NCBI RefSeq assembly: GCF_901827175.1
Contig: NZ_LR594662.1
Location: forward strand, 1,364,001 to 1,428,000
Origin: Variovorax sp. RA8
GTDB lineage: Bacteria; Pseudomonadota; Gammaproteobacteria; Burkholderiales; Burkholderiaceae_C
Length of the DNA stretch: 64,000 nucleotides
Direction of reading: 5' to 3'
Shown here: piece by piece, positions 25,482-34,641 of the stretch
Numbering within the stretch: the first letter of the stretch is position 1
How the letters are laid out: the number at the start of each line of letters is the position of its first letter
The notes under the pieces: generated by a model
The model's input: the letters and a program-made list of their open reading frames with translations, nothing else
Told to the model about the DNA's origin: nothing
The model's database searches: none
Position numbers and translations under genes: made by a program

Positions 25482-26927
25482 ATGAAGGATGCCGCTTCCG
25501 CTTCCGCATCGGCCAGGCCCGCGCGGCGGGTGATTCCGATCGCCACCGCCGAGAAGGATGGTGGACTCTTCGTCGCGCACCAGAAGGTGTACCCCCGTAC
25601 GGTGAGCGGCATCTTCGCGCGCTGGCGCTGGGCGATGGTGTTCCTCACGCAGCTCGTCTTCTATGGCCTGCCCTGGATCGAGTGGGGGCAGCGCCAGGCA
25701 GTGCTGTTCGACCTGGGCGCGCGACGCTTCTACATCCTCGGGCTGGTGCTGTACCCGCAGGACCTCATCTACCTGACCGGGTTGCTGGTGATCTCGGCGC
25801 TCTCGCTCTTCCTCTTTACCGCGGTGGCGGGGCGGCTGTGGTGCGGCTACGCCTGCCCGCAAACGGTCTACTCCGAGATCTTCATGTGGGTCGAGCAGAA
25901 GATCGAAGGCAACCGCATCGCCCGCATGCGCCTGGATGAGGGCGACTTCTCGCTCGAGAAGCTGGTCAAGAAGTGGTTCAAGCACATCGTGTGGCTCGGC
26001 ATTGCGCTGTGGACCGGCTTCACCTTCGTCGGGTACTTCACGCCGATCCGGGAGCTGGGCCTGGAATTCCTGCAGACCCGCATGAGCTCGTGGGAAGTGT
26101 TCTGGGTCTTCTTCTACGGCTTTGCGACCTACGGCAACGCGGGCTTCATGCGCGAGCAGGTCTGCATGTACATGTGTCCCTACGCACGCTTCCAGAGCGC
26201 CATGTTCGACCGGGATACGCTCATCGTGAGCTACGACAACGAGAGGGGCGAGCCACGCGGCGTGCATGCCAAGGGCAGCAACGCGCGCGCACAGGGCCTT
26301 GGCGACTGCATCGACTGTTCATTGTGCGTGCAGGTCTGTCCGACCGGGATCGACATCCGCAAGGGGCTGCAGTACGAGTGCATCGGCTGCGGGCTGTGCG
26401 TGGATGCCTGCAACACCGTGATGGACAAGATGAAGACACCACGCGGGTTGATCCGCTATGCGACCCAGAACGGCATGGCCGGCCATTGGACGCCCAGGCA
26501 GGTGCTGCGCCGCGTGCTGCGCCCGCGGGTGCTGATCTACACCGGCCTGCTTGCCGCACTGACGATCGGTCTGCTGGCGAGCCTGGTGGCCCGCACGCCG
26601 CTGAAGGTCGATGTGGTGCGGGACCGGGCATCGCTCGCGCGCATCGCCGAGGGCGGCCAGCTCGAGAACGTCTACCGCCTGCAGATCATGAACGCGACCG
26701 AGCAGCCGCAGCGCTACCGCATCGAAGCCAGGGGCCTCGAAGGTCTCAGCGTATCGCCGGCCGAGCCGCTCGAGGTCGGTCCTGCGCAGTCGCGCTGGGT
26801 CGCGGTACGCCTGCAGGTTCCGTACGGCAGCGCCGCCGCAGGGTCCCACGTCGTCCATCTCGACGTGCGCTCCGTCGAGGGCAGCGCGCAGGTGTCGGAG
26901 AAGGCCACCTTCATGGTGCCCCGTTGA
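25482..26927 (+). CDS. ccoG: Cytochrome c oxidase accessory protein CcoG/FixG (cupric reductase type)
   Basis: 481 residues: about five membrane helices with CGYACPQTVY, two 4Fe-4S ferredoxin motifs (CIDCSLCVQVCP; CIGCGLCVDAC) and an Ig-like C-terminal periplasmic domain. CcoG reduces copper for cbb3 maturation. The ATG at 25482 lies 7 bp after the ccoP stop, consistent with operon structure. Confidence 0.93.
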   Translation: MKDAASASASARPARRVIPIATAEKDGGLFVAHQKVYPRTVSGIFARWRWAMVFLTQLVFYGLPWIEWGQRQAVLFDLGARRFYILGLVLYPQDLIYLTGLLVISALSLFLFTAVAGRLWCGYACPQTVYSEIFMWVEQKIEGNRIARMRLDEGDFSLEKLVKKWFKHIVWLGIALWTGFTFVGYFTPIRELGLEFLQTRMSSWEVFWVFFYGFATYGNAGFMREQVCMYMCPYARFQSAMFDRDTLIVSYDNERGEPRGVHAKGSNARAQGLGDCIDCSLCVQVCPTGIDIRKGLQYECIGCGLCVDACNTVMDKMKTPRGLIRYATQNGMAGHWTPRQVLRRVLRPRVLIYTGLLAALTIGLLASLVARTPLKVDVVRDRASLARIAEGGQLENVYRLQIMNATEQPQRYRIEARGLEGLSVSPAEPLEVGPAQSRWVAVRLQVPYGSAAAGSHVVHLDVRSVEGSAQVSEKATFMVPR

Positions 26928-26944
26928 GTTCCAAAGGAGACGAG

Positions 26945-27220
26945 ATGGACGATTGCGCGATGACTGCTCCGAAGAGCGAACCCTGGTGGCAGTTCCCGCT
27001 GCTGTGGATGGTGATAGCCGGGCCCGCCGTGGTCATCGTCGCCAGCTTCGTGACGCTCTGGCTCGCGCTGCGCACGCCCGATCCGGTGGTGGCGCCGGAC
27101 TACTACCGCCGGGGTGCCGAGATCAACAAGGAGCTCGCCGCCAAGAACCTGATGCCTGCGCTGGCAGGGCGCAACCATGCGGCCACGCCGGACGCGGATC
27201 TGCCCGCACCGAGGCGTTGA
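26945..27220 (+). CDS. ccoH: FixH/CcoH-type assembly protein (short form)
   Basis: A 91-residue protein with one transmembrane helix (LLWMVIAGPAVVIVASFVTLWLA trimmed at both ends) followed by PDPVVAPDYYRRGAEINKEL, the conserved block of FixH/CcoH. It stabilises CcoN during assembly. It is shorter than rhizobial FixH and lacks the longer periplasmic domain, as is common in betaproteobacteria. AAGGAGACGAG precedes the ATG. Confidence 0.85.
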   Translation: MDDCAMTAPKSEPWWQFPLLWMVIAGPAVVIVASFVTLWLALRTPDPVVAPDYYRRGAEINKELAAKNLMPALAGRNHAATPDADLPAPRR

Positions 27221-27225
27221 AGATC

Positions 27226-27471
27226 ATGAAGTCCCACGACTGGATGTCGATCCTCTGGCCGGCCTTCCTGCTGGCGAGCGTTGCCGAACTGCTGGTTTTC
27301 GCGCTGGTCGACCCCAGCGACCTCCATTGGGGCGGCGAGGATATCGGCTTGTCCCGGCAGGCTGTCTATGCGGCCGGCTTCTTCATCTTCTGGGTGCTGG
27401 CGACCGGCTCGAGCGCGCTCACGCTGCTGCTCACCAAGCGCGCGGACGAGCTCAACCGCCCGGCGGATTGA
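27226..27471 (+). CDS. Small two-helix membrane protein at the end of the cco operon
   Basis: An 81-residue protein with two hydrophobic segments (ILWPAFLLASVAELLVFALV and VYAAGFFIFWVLATGSSALT) and a basic/acidic tail, no recognised family. It begins 5 bp after ccoH and is probably co-transcribed with the cbb3 operon; a role in oxidase assembly is possible but unproven. Its 3' end overlaps the convergent fnr gene by 20 bp. Confidence 0.7.
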   Translation: MKSHDWMSILWPAFLLASVAELLVFALVDPSDLHWGGEDIGLSRQAVYAAGFFIFWVLATGSSALTLLLTKRADELNRPAD

Positions 27472-28168
27472 CGATGCGCTGCAGTGCATCGGCGTCGACG
27501 ATGCGCAGCTTGCGCTTCTCCACCTCGACGATGCCGTCTTCCATGAACTTCGACAGCGTCCGGCTCACCGTCTCGAGCGTGAGCCCGATGTAGCTGCCGA
27601 TCTCCTCGCGCGTCATGCGAAGTACGAACTCGGACCGGGAGAATCCGCGCGCGTGCAGCCGCTGGACAAGGTTCAGGAGAAAGACCGCGAGGCGTTCCTC
27701 GGCCCGCATGCTGCCCAGGAGCAGCATCACGCCGTGCTCGCGCACGATCTCGCGGCTCATGATCTGGTGCACGTGGCGCTGCAGGGAGGGAACCTCGCGC
27801 GAGAGCTGCTCGATGCGATGGAAGGGCATCACGCAGACTTCGGCATCCTCGAGCGCGATCGCGTCGCAGGTGTGCTGGTTGTTGACGATGCCGTCCAGCC
27901 CGATGATCTCGCCGGCCATCTGGAAGCCGGTGACCTGGTCGCGGCCATCCTCGGTCGCCACGCGGGTCTTGAAGACGCCGGTGCGAATCGCGTAGAGCGA
28001 GGTGAAGGGCTCGCCGTTGCGAAAAAGTGCCTCGCGGCGCCGGACCTTGCGCCGCGTGGCCACGATCTCGTCGATGCGCTTCAGTTCGCTCGGCTCCAGG
28101 CCCGCAGGCATGCAGAGCTCGCGCAGGTTGCAGCTCGAGCAGGCGACCTTGATGTGTTCGGCTTTCAT
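27452..28168 (-). CDS. fnr: FNR/ANR oxygen-responsive regulator
   Basis: A 238-residue CRP/FNR regulator with the complete 4Fe-4S ligand set: Cys10, Cys13 and Cys19 (CSSCNLRELC) plus Cys112 (AEVCVMPF), matching FNR Cys20/23/29/122. The cNMP-type beta-barrel and dimer helix follow. The recognition helix (TREEIGSYIGLTLETVSRTL) has Glu, Ser and Arg in ETVSR, which specify TTGAT half-sites, the very motif repeated through this island. It is thus the likely regulator of the whole region. The FNR box at 28220, with GAGAAT at its predicted -10, suggests autoregulation. Confidence 0.93.
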   Translation of the reverse strand: MKAEHIKVACSSCNLRELCMPAGLEPSELKRIDEIVATRRKVRRREALFRNGEPFTSLYAIRTGVFKTRVATEDGRDQVTGFQMAGEIIGLDGIVNNQHTCDAIALEDAEVCVMPFHRIEQLSREVPSLQRHVHQIMSREIVREHGVMLLLGSMRAEERLAVFLLNLVQRLHARGFSRSEFVLRMTREEIGSYIGLTLETVSRTLSKFMEDGIVEVEKRKLRIVDADALQRIVNPPGG

Positions 28169-28219
28169 TGATGGCGTCGGGGTTCGCAGCGATTCTCAGG
28201 CGCCGCGCACAGCCGAGGC

Positions 28220-28233
28220 TTGATGCACATCAA
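28220..28233. promoter_or_regulatory. FNR box, perfect (fnr / hemN)
   Basis: TTGATGCACATCAA. Class II spacing works in both directions: toward hemN a CATAGT, and toward fnr a GAGAAT, lies exactly at the predicted -10. Centre-to-start distances are 62.5 and 58.5 bp. Confidence 0.92.
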
Positions 28234-28288
28234 GGATGACGGGGCGGCCTGCCTGCATAGTGGGCCGGTGCCTCCCATATCTACCGCA

Positions 28289-29707
28289 ATGAACTCATCC
28301 CTTGCCGCCGCGCCTGCCGGTTCATCGCTCGTCCTGCCGTCGGCGGGTCTGCTGCGGCGTTTCGACGTGCCAGGGCCGCGCTATACGTCCTATCCCACGG
28401 CGGACCGTTTCGTCGAGGCGTTCACGGCCGACGACTACGCCCAGACGCTGCGGCAGCGCAGCGAGCTCGGCGCGCATGGCCGGCCGCTTTCTGTGTACGT
28501 GCACATTCCGTTCTGTGAATCGCTTTGCTACTACTGTGCCTGCAACAAGATCGTCACCCGGCACAAGAGCCGCGGGCGCGAGTACCTCGGCTATCTGGCG
28601 CGCGAGGTGGCGCTGCAGGCCGCGCAGCTCGGCCGCGGCGCGGTTGTCACCCAGCTGCACCTGGGGGGCGGCACGCCGACCTTCCTGCACGACGGGGGTT
28701 TGCGCGAGCTGCTGTCCATGCTCGGGGACGCGTTCACGTTGCCGCCGGAGCGCGAGCAGTCGATCGAGATCGATCCACGCACGGTCGATGGCCATCGACT
28801 CGCGAGCCTGGCCGAGATGGGTTTCGATCGCCTGAGTTTCGGCGTTCAGGACTTCGACCCCGACGTGCAGAAGGCCGTGCACCGCATCCAGCCGGCAGGG
28901 CAGGTGTTCGACCTGGTGGCGAGCGCACGCGGACTCGGCTTCGGGTCGATCAACATCGACCTCATCTACGGGCTGCCGCGCCAGAGCACCGGATCCTTCG
29001 ACCGCACGCTGGCGCAGGTCTGCGAGCTGCGGCCCGACCGCATCGCCCTCTACGCCTATGCACATCTGCCGGCGCGCTTCAAGCCGCAGCGACGCATCGC
29101 CGCCGACGAACTCCCCGACGCCAGGACCAAGGTGGAGATGCTGTCGCGTTCGATCGCCACGCTCACCGCGGCCGGTTACGTCTACATCGGCATGGACCAC
29201 TTCGCCTTGCCCGAAGACCCGCTCGCAATCGCCAAGCGGCAGGGACGCCTGCACCGGAACTTCCAGGGCTACAGCACCCAGCCCGAGTGTGATCTCGTGG
29301 CGCTGGGCGTGTCGGCCATCGGCCGGGTCGGCGCCACCTACAGCCAGAACGCCAAGACGCTGGAGGAGTACTACGACCTCCTGGACCAGGGTCGCCTGCC
29401 GGTCGTGCGCGGCCTGGCGCTCACGCGCGACGACGTCCTGAGGCGCGCGGTGATCATGGCGCTGATGTGCCAGGGGCATGTGGACTATGAATCGATCGGA
29501 CTGGCCCACCTGGTCGACTTCAAGCGCTATTTCGCCAGCGAGCTCGTGGCGCTCGCGCCGCTCGCGGCGCAGGGCCTCGTGCACCTGCGCGACCATGAGA
29601 TCGAGGTCACGCCGATGGGCTGGTTCTTCGTGCGCGCCGTCGCGATGGTCTTCGATCGCTATCTGCAGGCCGACCGCAACCGAACGCGCTTCTCGCGCAT
29701 TGTCTGA
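28289..29707 (+). CDS. hemN: Oxygen-independent coproporphyrinogen III dehydrogenase (HemN)
   Basis: A 472-residue radical-SAM enzyme that converts coproporphyrinogen III to protoporphyrinogen IX without oxygen, supplying heme at low oxygen. The N-terminal GPRYTSYPTADRF and cluster motif CESLCYYCAC (CxxxCxxC) are diagnostic of HemN proper rather than HemW. The ATG at 28289 is chosen because an upstream ATG lies inside the FNR box and could not be transcribed from that promoter. Two bases separate it from the next gene. Confidence 0.93.
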   Translation: MNSSLAAAPAGSSLVLPSAGLLRRFDVPGPRYTSYPTADRFVEAFTADDYAQTLRQRSELGAHGRPLSVYVHIPFCESLCYYCACNKIVTRHKSRGREYLGYLAREVALQAAQLGRGAVVTQLHLGGGTPTFLHDGGLRELLSMLGDAFTLPPEREQSIEIDPRTVDGHRLASLAEMGFDRLSFGVQDFDPDVQKAVHRIQPAGQVFDLVASARGLGFGSINIDLIYGLPRQSTGSFDRTLAQVCELRPDRIALYAYAHLPARFKPQRRIAADELPDARTKVEMLSRSIATLTAAGYVYIGMDHFALPEDPLAIAKRQGRLHRNFQGYSTQPECDLVALGVSAIGRVGATYSQNAKTLEEYYDLLDQGRLPVVRGLALTRDDVLRRAVIMALMCQGHVDYESIGLAHLVDFKRYFASELVALAPLAAQGLVHLRDHEIEVTPMGWFFVRAVAMVFDRYLQADRNRTRFSRIV

Positions 29708-29709
29708 CC

Positions 29710-30423
29710 ATGCAGGCTGCGCTGGCCAGCACCGCGCTCCTGATGGGATTGGTCGGCGGGCCGCATTGCGTCGCCATGTGCAGTGCCGCATGCTCCGGCG
29801 TGATCCGGATCGTGCGCGCGCCTGCGCAGGGGGGCGCGGCGACGCTCGCGGGGAGGCCACCGGCTGTCTCCGCGTCCGTCGCTTTTCATGCGGGCCGGAT
29901 CGCAGGCTATGCGGCCGGTGGCGCGCTGGCTGCGGCGGCGATGCAGAGCCTGGCATTTGCGAGCGAACAGGTCGCCGCGCTGCGTCCTGCATGGGTGCTG
30001 CTGCACGTGCTCGTGCTGGCCTGGGGGTTGGCGCTCGCAGCGCTCGGGCGGCAGCCGGTCTGGGCGCACCGCATCGGGCGCGCGCTTGCGGCACGGCTGC
30101 GGTCGGTCACCGGTTCATTGACGGGGGTGCTCGCGACGGGGGCGCTCTGGGTCTGCATGCCATGCGGCCTGCTGTACTCGGCACTGATGCTTGCGGGCCT
30201 GGCCAACGGGCCGGCGCAGGGCGCGCTCACGATGGCGCTCTTCGCCGTCGGGAGCAGCGTGTCCCTGGTGCTGGCGCCTTGGCTGTGGCAGCGCCTGCAG
30301 TCAGGCGCCGGCATGGCGCGCAAGGAATGGGGAACGCGGTTGGCCGGTGGCCTGCTGGCAGCGGTGGCGACTCAGGCGCTGTGGATCGACCTGCGTCACC
30401 AGATCGACATCTGGTGCCGCTGA
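29710..30423 (+). CDS. Sulfite exporter TauE/SafE-like (DsbD_2 fold) membrane protein
   Basis: A 237-residue protein with about six hydrophobic segments. It opens with LLMGLVGGPHCVAMCSAACS and has WVCMPCGLLYSALMLAG in the second half; these are the paired Cys motifs of the family often found beside cco genes and proposed to take part in copper or thiol handling for oxidase assembly. It starts 2 bp after hemN, so it is co-transcribed with it under FNR. Its real substrate is unknown. Confidence 0.8.
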   Translation: MQAALASTALLMGLVGGPHCVAMCSAACSGVIRIVRAPAQGGAATLAGRPPAVSASVAFHAGRIAGYAAGGALAAAAMQSLAFASEQVAALRPAWVLLHVLVLAWGLALAALGRQPVWAHRIGRALAARLRSVTGSLTGVLATGALWVCMPCGLLYSALMLAGLANGPAQGALTMALFAVGSSVSLVLAPWLWQRLQSGAGMARKEWGTRLAGGLLAAVATQALWIDLRHQIDIWCR

Positions 30424-30452
30424 CGGGAGAGGGCGCTCATCGGCATGTGCAT

Positions 30453-33173
30453 TCAAGCGCGGGCGGGTGCGCCTGCGTCGGACCCGGGATTGTCGGCAAG
30501 GCCGTTCAAGGTCTTGACCATGCGCCGCACGCCCGAGCCGGGCGGTTCCGCCGGATCGGCTTCGAAGCCCATGTCGCGACACAGATTCAGCATCCGGCTG
30601 TTCTCGCGCAGCACGAGGCCCGCGAGACGGCCCGTCCCGCAACGCCTGGCATGCTCGATCAACTGCTGGAACAACAGCCTGCCGAGCCCCGCGCCCTTGA
30701 GGTCGGAGCGCACGATGATGGCGAACTCGGCCTCCACGCGGTCGGGGTCGCTCACGGTGCGGGCCACGCCCAGCGTCTCGCGCACGCCCTGCGCATCGAC
30801 GGCTTCGGCAATGAACGCCATCTCCCGGTCGTAGTCGATCTGGGTGAGCCGCGCGAGTTCGCTGCGCGGCAGCTCGCGCCGCGTCTGGAAGATGCGCATG
30901 CGGATGTCCTCCGGGTCGAGCCGTTCCAGGAAGCGCCGGTGCTGCGCCTCGTCCTCGGGACGGATCGGCCGTATCGTGATCTCACGGCCGTTCCAGGTCA
31001 GCGTGCGAGCCCATTGCGAAGGATACGGAAGGATCGCGAAGCGCTCGGCCCCCGCGACCGGCTGTCTCGCGACGCGGATGCGCGCATCCAGGGCGATGGC
31101 GCCCGCCTCTTCGACGTAGAGCGGATTGATATCGAGCTCCGCCAGCTGCGGCAGGTCGGCGAGCATCTGCGACACCGCGATCAGCACGTCGTACAGGGCA
31201 TCCATCCGGGCTGGAGGATGGTCGCGGTAGCCGGCGAGCAGGCGCGAGACACGCGTGCGCGAGACCAGTTCGCGCGCGAGGCTGCGGTTGAGCGGGGGAA
31301 GGGCCACGGCGCTGTCCGCAGTCACCTCCACCGCAGTGCCGCCCTGGCCGCAGAGGATCACCGGGCCGAAGACGCTGTCGATGCTGGCGCCGACGATGAC
31401 TTCCTGGGCATGCGGCCGACGCACCATCGGCTGCACCGTGAAGCCGTCGATGTGCGCATCGGGCCTCGCGGTGCGCACGGCCCGAAGCATCTCGCTGACG
31501 GCATGGTCCAGGGACGCCTGGTCGCGCAGGTCCAGCCGCACGCCGCCGACGTCGGACTTGTGGGTGATGTCGCGCGAGACGATCTTGAGCGCCACCGGAT
31601 AGCCCACTTCGCGCGCCGCCGCGAATATGGCATCGGCCGAGGCGGCGACCGCCAGCGTGGGCACCACCGGTACGCCGAAGGCCTTCAGGACGGCCTTGGC
31701 CTCCTGCTCGCTCAGCCATTCGCGGCCCTCTGCAAGGACCGCGTCGAGCTGTCGCTGCGCCGCGGCGAGATCGGGTGCCGCGTTCTCGCTTGCACTCGGC
31801 GCCTCCATCAGGATCTCCTGGTTGCGCCGGTAGGTCTGCAGCATCGCGAAGGCCCGGACGGCTTCCTCGGGCGTCGGATAGTCGGGCACGCCCGCCTGCT
31901 CGAACAGCTGGCGCGCCTGGGCGACAGCGGCGTCGCCGAGCCAGGCGCTCATCACGCGCTGCCCGGTCTCGCGCACCAGCGGCAGGCAGGCGCGGGCGAT
32001 GTCGTCGCTGCGCACGATTGCCGTCGGGGCATGGACGAACAGCACGGCCCCGGCTGATTTGTCGGCGAGCAGGGCCGATAGCGTCGCGGTGTAGCGTTCG
32101 ATCGGCGCGTCGCCGATGATGTCGATCGGATTGGCGTGCGACCAGTTGGATGGCAGCGCTTCGTTCAACCGTTCCATCAGGGCGCTGCCGGGCTGCGCAA
32201 GCGTGATGCCGGCCTGCGCGGCTGCGTCGGCGGCCATCACGCCGGCACCGCCGCCGTTGGTCATGATGGTGAGCGAATCGCTGCGGTTGCCCCGGAAGCG
32301 CGCCAGGGTCCCGGCCGCCGTGAACAGCTCCTGCATCGTGTCGACTCGGAGCATGCCGGCGCGGCGGATGGCCGCGTCGTAGACGACGTCCGAGCCGGCC
32401 AGCGCACCGGTGTGGGAGGCGGCGGCGTGCACGCCGTTGCCCGCGCGTCCGGCCTTCACGATGATCACCGGCTTGTTGCGCGCTGCCGCGCGTGCGGCCG
32501 ACATGAACTTGCGCGGCGACTCGATCGATTCGACATAGAGCAGGATGGATCGCGTGCGGGCGTCGTTCGCCAGGTAGTCGAGCAGATCGCCAAAATCGAC
32601 ATCGCAGTGTTCGCCCAGCGAGACGAGATGCGACAGGCCGATTCCGCGGCTCTTGGCCCAGTCGAGCATCGCGGTGACCAGCGCGCCGGATTGCGACACG
32701 AAGGCCACCTCGCCTGGCAGCGCATCGGTGTGGGCGAAACCGGCATTCAGGCCAATGTGGGGGCTCAGCAGGCCGATGCAGTTGGGGCCCAGCAGGCGCA
32801 TCAGGTACGGCCTGGCCGCGTCGAGCGCCGCCTGCTTCTGCGTGGCGCTCAGCCCTGCAGTCACGATGATGACCGCGCGGGTGCCGAGCGCGCCGAGTTC
32901 GGCCACCAACTGCGGCACGGTGTGGGGGGGCGTGCACAGCAGGGCCAGGTCCGGGGCGCCGGGCAGATGGGCCGCCTTGGCGAACACGGGCACGCCGTCG
33001 AGCGCCCTGTGTTTGGGGTTGACGGCGTAGATGGGGCCCGAGAAGCGGCCGGCGCGCAGATTGCGCCAGACCACGGCACCGACGCTGCCCACACGGTTGG
33101 AAGCGCCGAAGACGGCAACCGAAGCGGGCGACAAGAGCTGGTCGAGATGACGGATTGTCAAGCTGGGCTCCAA
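30453..33173 (-). CDS. ADP-forming acyl-CoA synthetase fused to GNAT acetyltransferase
   Basis: A 906-residue protein: CoA-binding domain (SPASVAVFGASNRVGSVG), succinyl-CoA ligase-like domain, ATP-grasp domain (VALKIVSRDITHKSDVGGV) and C-terminal GNAT with the acetyl-CoA loop LKGAGLGRLL. The order matches protein acetyltransferase Pat/PatZ. The phospho-accepting His of ADP-forming synthetases is present here (AASHTGALAGSD), whereas it is lost in enterobacterial Pat, so this one may make ATP from acetyl-CoA as well as acetylate proteins. The only start that keeps the domain intact is TTG at 33173, without a clear ribosome-binding site. Confidence 0.85.
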   Translation of the reverse strand: MEPSLTIRHLDQLLSPASVAVFGASNRVGSVGAVVWRNLRAGRFSGPIYAVNPKHRALDGVPVFAKAAHLPGAPDLALLCTPPHTVPQLVAELGALGTRAVIIVTAGLSATQKQAALDAARPYLMRLLGPNCIGLLSPHIGLNAGFAHTDALPGEVAFVSQSGALVTAMLDWAKSRGIGLSHLVSLGEHCDVDFGDLLDYLANDARTRSILLYVESIESPRKFMSAARAAARNKPVIIVKAGRAGNGVHAAASHTGALAGSDVVYDAAIRRAGMLRVDTMQELFTAAGTLARFRGNRSDSLTIMTNGGGAGVMAADAAAQAGITLAQPGSALMERLNEALPSNWSHANPIDIIGDAPIERYTATLSALLADKSAGAVLFVHAPTAIVRSDDIARACLPLVRETGQRVMSAWLGDAAVAQARQLFEQAGVPDYPTPEEAVRAFAMLQTYRRNQEILMEAPSASENAAPDLAAAQRQLDAVLAEGREWLSEQEAKAVLKAFGVPVVPTLAVAASADAIFAAAREVGYPVALKIVSRDITHKSDVGGVRLDLRDQASLDHAVSEMLRAVRTARPDAHIDGFTVQPMVRRPHAQEVIVGASIDSVFGPVILCGQGGTAVEVTADSAVALPPLNRSLARELVSRTRVSRLLAGYRDHPPARMDALYDVLIAVSQMLADLPQLAELDINPLYVEEAGAIALDARIRVARQPVAGAERFAILPYPSQWARTLTWNGREITIRPIRPEDEAQHRRFLERLDPEDIRMRIFQTRRELPRSELARLTQIDYDREMAFIAEAVDAQGVRETLGVARTVSDPDRVEAEFAIIVRSDLKGAGLGRLLFQQLIEHARRCGTGRLAGLVLRENSRMLNLCRDMGFEADPAEPPGSGVRRMVKTLNGLADNPGSDAGAPARA

Positions 33174-33212
33174 GAGAAAGGGGCATCATGCGCAGCTTGA
33201 TGTTGCGGGCCC

Positions 33213-33226
33213 TTGACGAACATCAA
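33213..33226. promoter_or_regulatory. FNR box, one mismatch (beta-CASP / acyl-CoA synthetase)
   Basis: TTGACGAACATCAA, one base off consensus. Centre 54.5 bp before the beta-CASP start. It may also affect the divergent acyl-CoA synthetase, whose TTG start is 46.5 bp from the centre. Confidence 0.75.
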
Positions 33227-33273
33227 GTTGCAGCCGCAGCGCGATGCGAAGCTCTCGGCACCAAGGAGAAACC

Positions 33274-34626
33274 ATGCGCATCCAATTCCTCGGCGGCGTC
33301 GGCACCGTCACCGGATCCAAGTACCTGCTGGAGCACAACGGCCGTCGGCTGCTGGTCGACTGTGGCCTGTTCCAGGGCCTGAAGCAACTGCGGCTGCGCA
33401 ATTGGGAGCCTTTGCCGATCAAGGCCTCCGAGTTCGATGCGGTGCTGCTCACGCATGCGCACATGGACCACAGCGGGTTCGTGCCGCGGCTCGTGAAGCT
33501 CGGCTTCAAGGGCCCTGTGTACTGCAGTGGGGCGACGCGCGACCTTTGCGAGCTGCTGCTGCCGGATTCAGGCCGGCTGCAGGAAGAGGAAGCCGATTTC
33601 GCGAACCGGCACGGCCATTCGAAGCACAAGCCGGCCCTGCCGCTCTACACGCAAGAGGAGGCCGCTGCGGCCCTGACGCACTTCGAGACCATCCCCTTCG
33701 ACAAGGAGCAGTCACCATGGCCAGGCTGGTCGTGGCGTCTGAAGCGCGCCGGCCACATCCTGGGGGCGGCCAGCGTTCACATCAGCTGGACGGGGGGCAG
33801 CATCCTGTTTTCGGGCGACCTTGGCCGCAGCGACGACCTGGTCATGCGTCCACCCGATTCTCCCGAGCAGGCGGACTATCTGGTCGTGGAGTCCACCTAT
33901 GGTGACCGCCGGCATCGCGACGTCGACACGCTCACGGCGCTGGCCGACGTGCTCAATCGCACCGCGGCGCGCGGCGGCGTGGTCGTCATCCCTTCCTTCG
34001 CCGTCGGGCGCGCGCAGACCCTCCTGCATTGCATCCACCTGCTCAAGAAGGCGCGCCGCATTCCCGACATGCCGGTGTACCTGAACAGCCCCATGGCGGC
34101 AGATGCCACGCGCATTTTTCGGCATCACCTCGACGAGCACCGGCTGAGCGCCGAGCAGTGCGCGGCCATGAGCAAGGAGGTCACGATCGTCAACACGGTG
34201 GAGGAATCGAAGCGGCTCAACACGCTGACCTTTCCTTCGATCATCGTTTCTGCGAGCGGCATGGCGACCGGCGGGCGGGTCCTGCATCACCTGAAGACGT
34301 ATGCACCCGACGCGAGGAACACGATGCTGTTTGCCGGCTTCCAGGCTGCCGGCACGCGTGGAGCCGCGCTGGTGGGCGGCGCGGAGGCGGTCAAGATCCA
34401 TGGTGCCTATGTGCCGGTGCGTGCCGAAGTGGCGAATCTCGACACCTTGTCGGCCCATGCGGACCGCGAACAGCTGCTGGCATGGCTCGGTGGACTGCGT
34501 GCGCCGAAGCGGGTGTTCGTGACGCATGGCGAGCCGGTGGCCGCCGATGCGCTGCGGCTGGCGATCGAGGAGCGTCACGGCTGGCCGGTCACCGTGCCGG
34601 AATACCTCGAATCCCGCAAGCTCTGA
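33274..34626 (+). CDS. MBL-fold beta-CASP RNA-processing exonuclease-like protein
   Basis: A 450-residue metallo-beta-lactamase/beta-CASP protein. Zinc motif HAHMDHSG (HxHxDH), the beta-CASP insert around IPSFAVGRAQTLLHCIHLL, and the C-terminal RMMBL motif (DTLSAHADREQLLAWL) are all present. Relatives are mRNA or rRNA nucleases such as archaeal and cyanobacterial RNase J-like and CPSF73-like enzymes. The ATG at 33274 follows AAGGAG. It lies 15 bp before the AMP-phosphorylase-like gene, so RNA breakdown to NMP and NMP phosphorolysis could be linked. Confidence 0.88.
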   Translation: MRIQFLGGVGTVTGSKYLLEHNGRRLLVDCGLFQGLKQLRLRNWEPLPIKASEFDAVLLTHAHMDHSGFVPRLVKLGFKGPVYCSGATRDLCELLLPDSGRLQEEEADFANRHGHSKHKPALPLYTQEEAAAALTHFETIPFDKEQSPWPGWSWRLKRAGHILGAASVHISWTGGSILFSGDLGRSDDLVMRPPDSPEQADYLVVESTYGDRRHRDVDTLTALADVLNRTAARGGVVVIPSFAVGRAQTLLHCIHLLKKARRIPDMPVYLNSPMAADATRIFRHHLDEHRLSAEQCAAMSKEVTIVNTVEESKRLNTLTFPSIIVSASGMATGGRVLHHLKTYAPDARNTMLFAGFQAAGTRGAALVGGAEAVKIHGAYVPVRAEVANLDTLSAHADREQLLAWLGGLRAPKRVFVTHGEPVAADALRLAIEERHGWPVTVPEYLESRKL

Positions 34627-34641
34627 AGAACGAACCACCCC

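Noticed and set aside
28220..28288. Earlier in-frame ATG for hemN
   Set aside because: It lies inside the FNR box, upstream of the predicted transcription start; conserved HemN sequence begins after 28289.
30453..33189. ATG at 33189 as start of the acyl-CoA synthetase
   Set aside because: It is in another frame from the CoA-binding domain; only TTG at 33173 keeps that domain whole.
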